Assembly: GCA_001817635.1 (NCBI GenBank)
Contig: MHIS01000017.1
Coordinates: 1-8,619, forward strand
Reading direction: 5' to 3'
Length of the DNA: 8,619 nt
Source of the DNA: Candidatus Colwellbacteria bacterium GWA2_46_10
Lineage (GTDB): Bacteria; Patescibacteriota; Minisyncoccia; UBA6257; Colwellbacteraceae
Shown here: piece by piece, positions 5,239 to 8,619 of the stretch
How the letters are laid out: each line of letters starts with the position of its first letter
How positions within the stretch are numbered: position 1 is the first letter of the stretch
The notes under the pieces: generated by a model
Database searches by the model: none
The model's input: the letters and a program-made list of their open reading frames with translations, nothing else
Told to the model about the DNA's origin: nothing
Translations under genes and position numbers: made by a program

Positions 5239-7659
5239 CTAGAGGACTACGGTGCCAGCTAATTTATCTCCAGACTTAAGGGTCATAATCCGCACCCCTT
5301 GAGCGGCACGACCCGTCTTTCGGATATCTTGGATCTTGGTTCTAATAACCTGTCCTTTTTTGGAGATAGCTAACAGTTCTCCTTCGTTGATTATAACATG
5401 CGAGGAGACTACCCCTCCTGTTTTGTTCGTGACTTTGGCGGTGATGATACCGCTCCCTCCGCGGCGCTGAACTTTGTATTGGCTAAGGGGAGTGCGCTTG
5501 CCGTACCCGTTTTCCATAACTACCAAGAATTCTACTTTGTCGTCTCCCTTGATAATATCGAATGAGCTCACTATATCTCCCCCCTTAAGGGAAATGCCCT
5601 TCACTCCGGCCGCGGAACGCCCCATAGCCCTCGTATCGGATTCCTTGAAACGGATTGATTTCCCTCCCTTCGTTACCATAATCACCTCGTCTCCCTTGCC
5701 TGCAAGAGTCACCCACTTAAGGGCGTCTTTCTCCTTGAGATTGATGGCTATGATGCCGGTACGACGAATGTTGGCAAAATCCTTGAGGGTGGTTTTTTTC
5801 ACAACACCCCTCTCGGTCGCCATGAAAAGACTTTTCTCCTTGTCCGTGCCTTCGTTGGAGTAGTTAATGATGGCACTGATCCTCTCTTCGCTTGGCAGCT
5901 CCAAAAAGTTATGGACGGCGCGTCCTTTACTGACACGCGTTCCTTGGGGAATTTCATAAACCTTAGTTTGGAACACTCTTCCTCTGTCCGTGAAGAACAA
6001 AATGTCATCGTGGGTATTCGCTCCCAGGAAGTGAGCAAGAATATCTTCTTCTCCAACGGATGAACCGATCAAGCCCTTTCCACCACGGTGTTGCGAGTGG
6101 AAAGTTGCCGGCGGAATGCGTTTTATATATCCATCCCCAGACATGGTAATGATGGTTTCTTCTTTGGGGACCAGATCTTCTACAGAAAACTCTTTGAGAC
6201 CTCCGGATACGATCTTGGTTCGTCTTTCATCGCCGTAGTTTTTCTTGATCTCAACAAGTTCACTTTTTACTACTCCCAATATCTTTTTGGGATTGGCGAG
6301 AAGTTCCGTTAACTCCTTGATAAGAACTCTTTTTTCTTTCAGTTCATCTTCGACTTTCTTGCGCTCCAAGGCGGCTAAGGCCTGCAGGCGCATTTCCAAG
6401 ATAGCTACCGATTGAACCTCGGTAAGTTTAAACTTTTTTATTAAGTTCTCTTTAGCCGCATCTCTATCTGCAGACTTTTTAATGGTATCAATTACCTTAT
6501 CTATATTGTCCAAAGCCTTGGAGAGGCCCTCCAGAATATGAGCTCTTTCCTTGGCTCGCTCTAAGTCGTATTTGGCTCTGCGGGATACTACCTTTTGTCT
6601 GTGTTCTACAAAGTTCACGATCACATCCTTTATAGACATGGTCTCGGGCTTGATGCCGTCAGCTAGGGCCACCATGTTAAGGTGAAAATCCTTTTGAAGC
6701 TCAGTGTGCTTCCAAAGCTGATTCATTATTTTTTGAGGAACTGCGCTTTGTTTGAATTCAACTACGACGCGCATCCCGTCCTTGTCGGATTCATCTCGAA
6801 TATCGCGTATACCTTCGATCCTTTTATCGTTAACCAACTCCGCCATCTTCACCAAAAGATCGGATTTGTTTATCTGATACGGGATTTCGGTTATAACGAT
6901 ATCTTTTTCTCCGACATCTACCTTGGCACGGGCGGTAATGCCACCTCTTCCAGAGACATACGCAGCCACTATGGCCTTACGGTCATAGATAACCCCTCCG
7001 GTTGGAAAATCAGGACCCTTAATAAATTCCATGATATCTTCAGAGGTGGTTTTGGGATTTTCGATAAGGTGAATGGTTGCATCAATTACCTCACCGAGGT
7101 TGTGTGGAGGAATTTTAGTGGCCATACCTACCGCGATACCATCTGATCCGTTAGCCAAAAGGTTGGGGAATCTGGATGGCATCACTACTGGCTCCTTGCG
7201 GCTATCGTCGTAGTTAGGAATGAGGTCGACGGTATCTTTTTCGATGTCTACCAAAAGTTCTTCCGCTATTTTGGAAAGGCGGCATTCCGTATATCTCATT
7301 GCGGCGGGCGGATCACCGTCAATATTCCCCCAGTTCCCCTGACCATCTATTAGGGGGTAGCGCAGGGAGTAGTCCTGGGCCATTCTCGCTACTGCATCAT
7401 AAAGGGCAACGTCTCCGTGGGGGTGGTAGTTACCCATGACTTCACCAACGATATTGGCTGATTTTCTGTATTTAGCAGAGTGCGTTACGCCGGAGTTCCA
7501 CATGGCCCACAAAATTCTGCGGTGTACGGGCTTCAGACCATCGCGTACGTCCGGAAGAGCACGTCCGACAATAACGGACATGGCATAGTCTAAGTAAGAC
7601 TCCTTAAGTTCTTTGGTAATCTCTGTCTCGGTTATCTCCTTACCTATTCTTGAAGCCAT
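5239..7659 (-). CDS. gyrA: DNA gyrase subunit A
   Basis: This encodes 806 residues, a complete GyrA of normal bacterial length. GyrA is the cutting and rejoining subunit of gyrase (A2B2), which introduces negative supercoils using ATP bound by GyrB. The N-terminal domain holds the LPDVRDGLKPVHRRIL motif (35-50), the quinolone-pocket stretch HPHGDVALYD (79-88), and AAMRYTECRL with the catalytic Tyr123. A coiled coil (about 360-480) precedes the C-terminal six-bladed DNA-wrapping propeller (about 495-806). The GyrA box is QHRGGKG (523-529), with His at the usual Arg/Lys second position; QRRGGSG (731-737) in a later blade is nearer consensus. The residue equal to E. coli Ser83 is Val84, while the Asp87 equivalent is kept (Asp88). 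The start overlaps the upstream gene by 16 nt without a Shine-Dalgarno, which suggests coupled translation. There is no acidic C-terminal tail. Confidence 0.97.
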   Translation of the reverse strand: MASRIGKEITETEITKELKESYLDYAMSVIVGRALPDVRDGLKPVHRRILWAMWNSGVTHSAKYRKSANIVGEVMGNYHPHGDVALYDAVARMAQDYSLRYPLIDGQGNWGNIDGDPPAAMRYTECRLSKIAEELLVDIEKDTVDLIPNYDDSRKEPVVMPSRFPNLLANGSDGIAVGMATKIPPHNLGEVIDATIHLIENPKTTSEDIMEFIKGPDFPTGGVIYDRKAIVAAYVSGRGGITARAKVDVGEKDIVITEIPYQINKSDLLVKMAELVNDKRIEGIRDIRDESDKDGMRVVVEFKQSAVPQKIMNQLWKHTELQKDFHLNMVALADGIKPETMSIKDVIVNFVEHRQKVVSRRAKYDLERAKERAHILEGLSKALDNIDKVIDTIKKSADRDAAKENLIKKFKLTEVQSVAILEMRLQALAALERKKVEDELKEKRVLIKELTELLANPKKILGVVKSELVEIKKNYGDERRTKIVSGGLKEFSVEDLVPKEETIITMSGDGYIKRIPPATFHSQHRGGKGLIGSSVGEEDILAHFLGANTHDDILFFTDRGRVFQTKVYEIPQGTRVSKGRAVHNFLELPSEERISAIINYSNEGTDKEKSLFMATERGVVKKTTLKDFANIRRTGIIAINLKEKDALKWVTLAGKGDEVIMVTKGGKSIRFKESDTRAMGRSAAGVKGISLKGGDIVSSFDIIKGDDKVEFLVVMENGYGKRTPLSQYKVQRRGGSGIITAKVTNKTGGVVSSHVIINEGELLAISKKGQVIRTKIQDIRKTGRAAQGVRIMTLKSGDKLAGTVVL

Positions 7660-8210
7660 ACTACTTGAATACCGCTAGTTTCTTTGTTGAAATCCTTCGC
7701 CTTGATGGTGAACTTCTCCTGCGCAGACACTTTCTGTCCCAATTCCTCCAAAAGCTTCTTGGCGCCCTTCTCACTCACGGGAATCACAATGCTTGGGTCA
7801 ATCTTTTTTACCAAAGAGGCGGTGTCTTTAATCCCTAAAGTTGATCCCTCAACGTCCGTGAATAATATATCTACCTCCCCCAGGACGTCGAGCTCCGCAT
7901 CGTCCACTTTGCTTGAGAGAACACCGAGCACTCCCAGGCGAATGTCATCGAAAAGGATTGAGTACGCGGTCTTCCCCTCACTTTTACCTCCTTCTTTGGG
8001 AAGGTTCACTCCCTTAATTTTTACCCCGCTCACCTCGTACTCTCCCGGACCGTTGATGACATCTTCCCCGGGGATAAGGTTGCCGTCGGTAAAAGCCATC
8101 TTTGTGAGAAGCGTTAAACTCCCCTTCTTTTTAGCAGGGGGATCTATAACCAGACTAAAATCAGCCACCTGGCATTTGACGCCAGATGACCCCAAAAGAC
8201 TGATAACCAT
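7644..8210 (-). CDS. Degenerate MBL-fold protein lacking metal ligands
   Basis: This encodes 188 residues from the ATG at 8210. The frame stays open upstream, but the promoter fits this start, and the first residues (MVISLLGSSGVKCQ, then LVIDPP at 20-25) match the opening strands of UlaG-like metallo-beta-lactamase-fold proteins (Lactamase_B_3). Further family features are INGPGEYEVSGVKIKGV (52-68), the strand VDILFTDV (113-120) and DPSIVIPV (138-145). Active members use an HxHxDH motif and a later histidine in 'IPMHYG'; here there is not one histidine in the protein, and the last site reads IPVSEKG. It therefore cannot bind metal in the usual way and is probably a non-catalytic relative with a binding or structural role. 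It is the first gene of the minus-strand run and overlaps the start of gyrA by 16 nt. Its own function is unknown. Confidence 0.8.
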   Translation of the reverse strand: MVISLLGSSGVKCQVADFSLVIDPPAKKKGSLTLLTKMAFTDGNLIPGEDVINGPGEYEVSGVKIKGVNLPKEGGKSEGKTAYSILFDDIRLGVLGVLSSKVDDAELDVLGEVDILFTDVEGSTLGIKDTASLVKKIDPSIVIPVSEKGAKKLLEELGQKVSAQEKFTIKAKDFNKETSGIQVVWLQE

Positions 8211-8217
8211 TGCTCTA

Positions 8218-8246
8218 ATTGTACCTGTACGGGCATTGCTTTTCAA
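8218..8246 (-). promoter_or_regulatory. Promoter of the MBL-gyrA run
   Basis: On the minus strand TTGAAA (8246-8241) and TACAAT (8223-8218) are separated by 17 nt. The expected start point is about 8212-8210, so the mRNA would begin at or just before the ATG at 8210 and be leaderless. No good Shine-Dalgarno precedes that ATG, which agrees. Confidence 0.65.
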
Positions 8247-8264
8247 TCGTGATTTACCTATAAT
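8236..8264 (+). promoter_or_regulatory. Promoter of the S1 gene
   Basis: TTGCTT (8236-8241) and a perfect TATAAT (8259-8264) are separated by 17 nt. The start point would be near 8271. Its -35 box shares base 8241 with the -35 box of the opposing promoter, so the two directions probably compete for, or share, bound RNA polymerase or regulators. Confidence 0.65.
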
Positions 8265-8319
8265 CAACCCCGCATTTATGCGCACATCTATTAAAAAACA
8301 GGAGGGTTTGGAGTTCCAA

Positions 8320-8619
8320 ATGCTCAAAACCAACCCCGGGCTCATGCCCATCCTACGCGAAGGAGAGCTCGTAAGCGTGATTTTAACTGAAAAAGCTAAC
8401 CGAGCTGTCTACTTTGATGTCTCTCGGATCGGCACGGGAGTAATCTACGGCATCGAACTTATCAACGCTAGGAGCATTTTGAAAAACCTGGAGATAGGCG
8501 ACGCGGTCACGGCCAAGGTGGTGCTCCCCGAAAACCAGGATGGATTTATTGAGCTCTCCCTAGTTGAGGCCGGCAAACAAAAGGCGTGGCAGGAGTTGAA
8601 GGAGCTCAAGGATACCGAC
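8320..8619 (+). CDS. rpsA: Ribosomal protein S1 (N-terminal part, runs off right edge)
   Basis: One hundred codons are visible before the window ends. Residues 13-81 form an S1/OB-fold RNA-binding domain: REGELVSVILTEKANRAVYFDV, GTGVIYGIELINARSILKNLEIGD (39-61), and a closing strand GFIELSLVEAG. The GTGVIYG...INAR pattern is typical of the first domain of S1 in Patescibacteria. S1 binds mRNA on the 30S subunit and helps start translation; full-length proteins have several such domains, and only the first is here. The ATG at 8320 is chosen for GGAG (8310-8313) 6 nt upstream; AGGAGG (8300-8305) is also present but 14 nt away. An in-frame ATG at 8278 would add 14 residues (MRTSIKKQEGLEFQ) and cannot be excluded; it would leave only about 7 nt of leader. 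The gene diverges from the MBL-gyrA run. Confidence 0.85.
   Translation, partial: MLKTNPGLMPILREGELVSVILTEKANRAVYFDVSRIGTGVIYGIELINARSILKNLEIGDAVTAKVVLPENQDGFIELSLVEAGKQKAWQELKELKDTD

Noticed and set aside
6682..7146. A 154-codon open frame on the plus strand within gyrA
   Set aside because: It is antisense to the conserved GyrA core, with no ribosome binding site and no recognisable protein character.
8278..8319. Earlier start for S1 at ATG 8278
   Set aside because: It is in frame and possible, but has no Shine-Dalgarno and lies about 7 nt from the predicted transcription start; the ATG at 8320 has GGAG at 6 nt. Kept as an alternative only.
8211..8351. 47-residue N-terminal extension of the MBL-fold protein
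   Set aside because: It would run across both promoters and into the S1 gene, and the fold starts naturally at MVISLLG.

Overview
The window looks like chromosomal DNA of a Patescibacteria (Candidate Phyla Radiation) bacterium. The reasons are the cluster of small two-helix TrbC/VirB2-like pilins with signal peptides, a solute-binding protein held by an N-terminal helix instead of a lipid, an MBL-fold protein without metal ligands next to gyrA, and an S1 protein that begins directly with an S1 domain. TGA ends several genes, so the TGA=Gly code of Gracilibacteria/Absconditabacteria is not in use. The lineage is inferred from protein character alone.

Layout. Positions 1-81 (minus) hold the first 27 codons of a gene running off the left edge; it resembles the N-terminus of a helix-turn-helix transposase. 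Positions 140-2219 (plus) form a self-contained two-gene unit: a sigma70-type promoter, a leader with a 10-bp stem, a soluble 255-residue protein with a possible C-terminal HTH, a 372-residue five-helix membrane protein overlapping it by ATGA, and a hairpin terminator. This unit is clearly richer in G/C at third codon positions than the rest, and I recognise neither protein. It is the least explained part of the window and looks acquired, although a chimeric assembly join must be excluded.

Positions 2241-8210 (minus) are a tightly packed run, in transcription order: catalytically dead MBL-fold protein, gyrA (16-nt overlap), solute-binding protein (6-nt gap), and three pilin-like proteins carrying four pilin domains, closed by a terminator at 2241-2269. 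An extended -10 promoter lies before the last pilin gene. The pilins could form or line a surface filament or DNA-transfer apparatus, but no ATPase or channel gene is visible here.

Positions 8211-8319 hold back-to-back promoters whose -35 boxes overlap. They drive the minus-strand run (apparently leaderless at its first gene) and, on the plus strand, the start of a ribosomal protein S1 gene that leaves the window.
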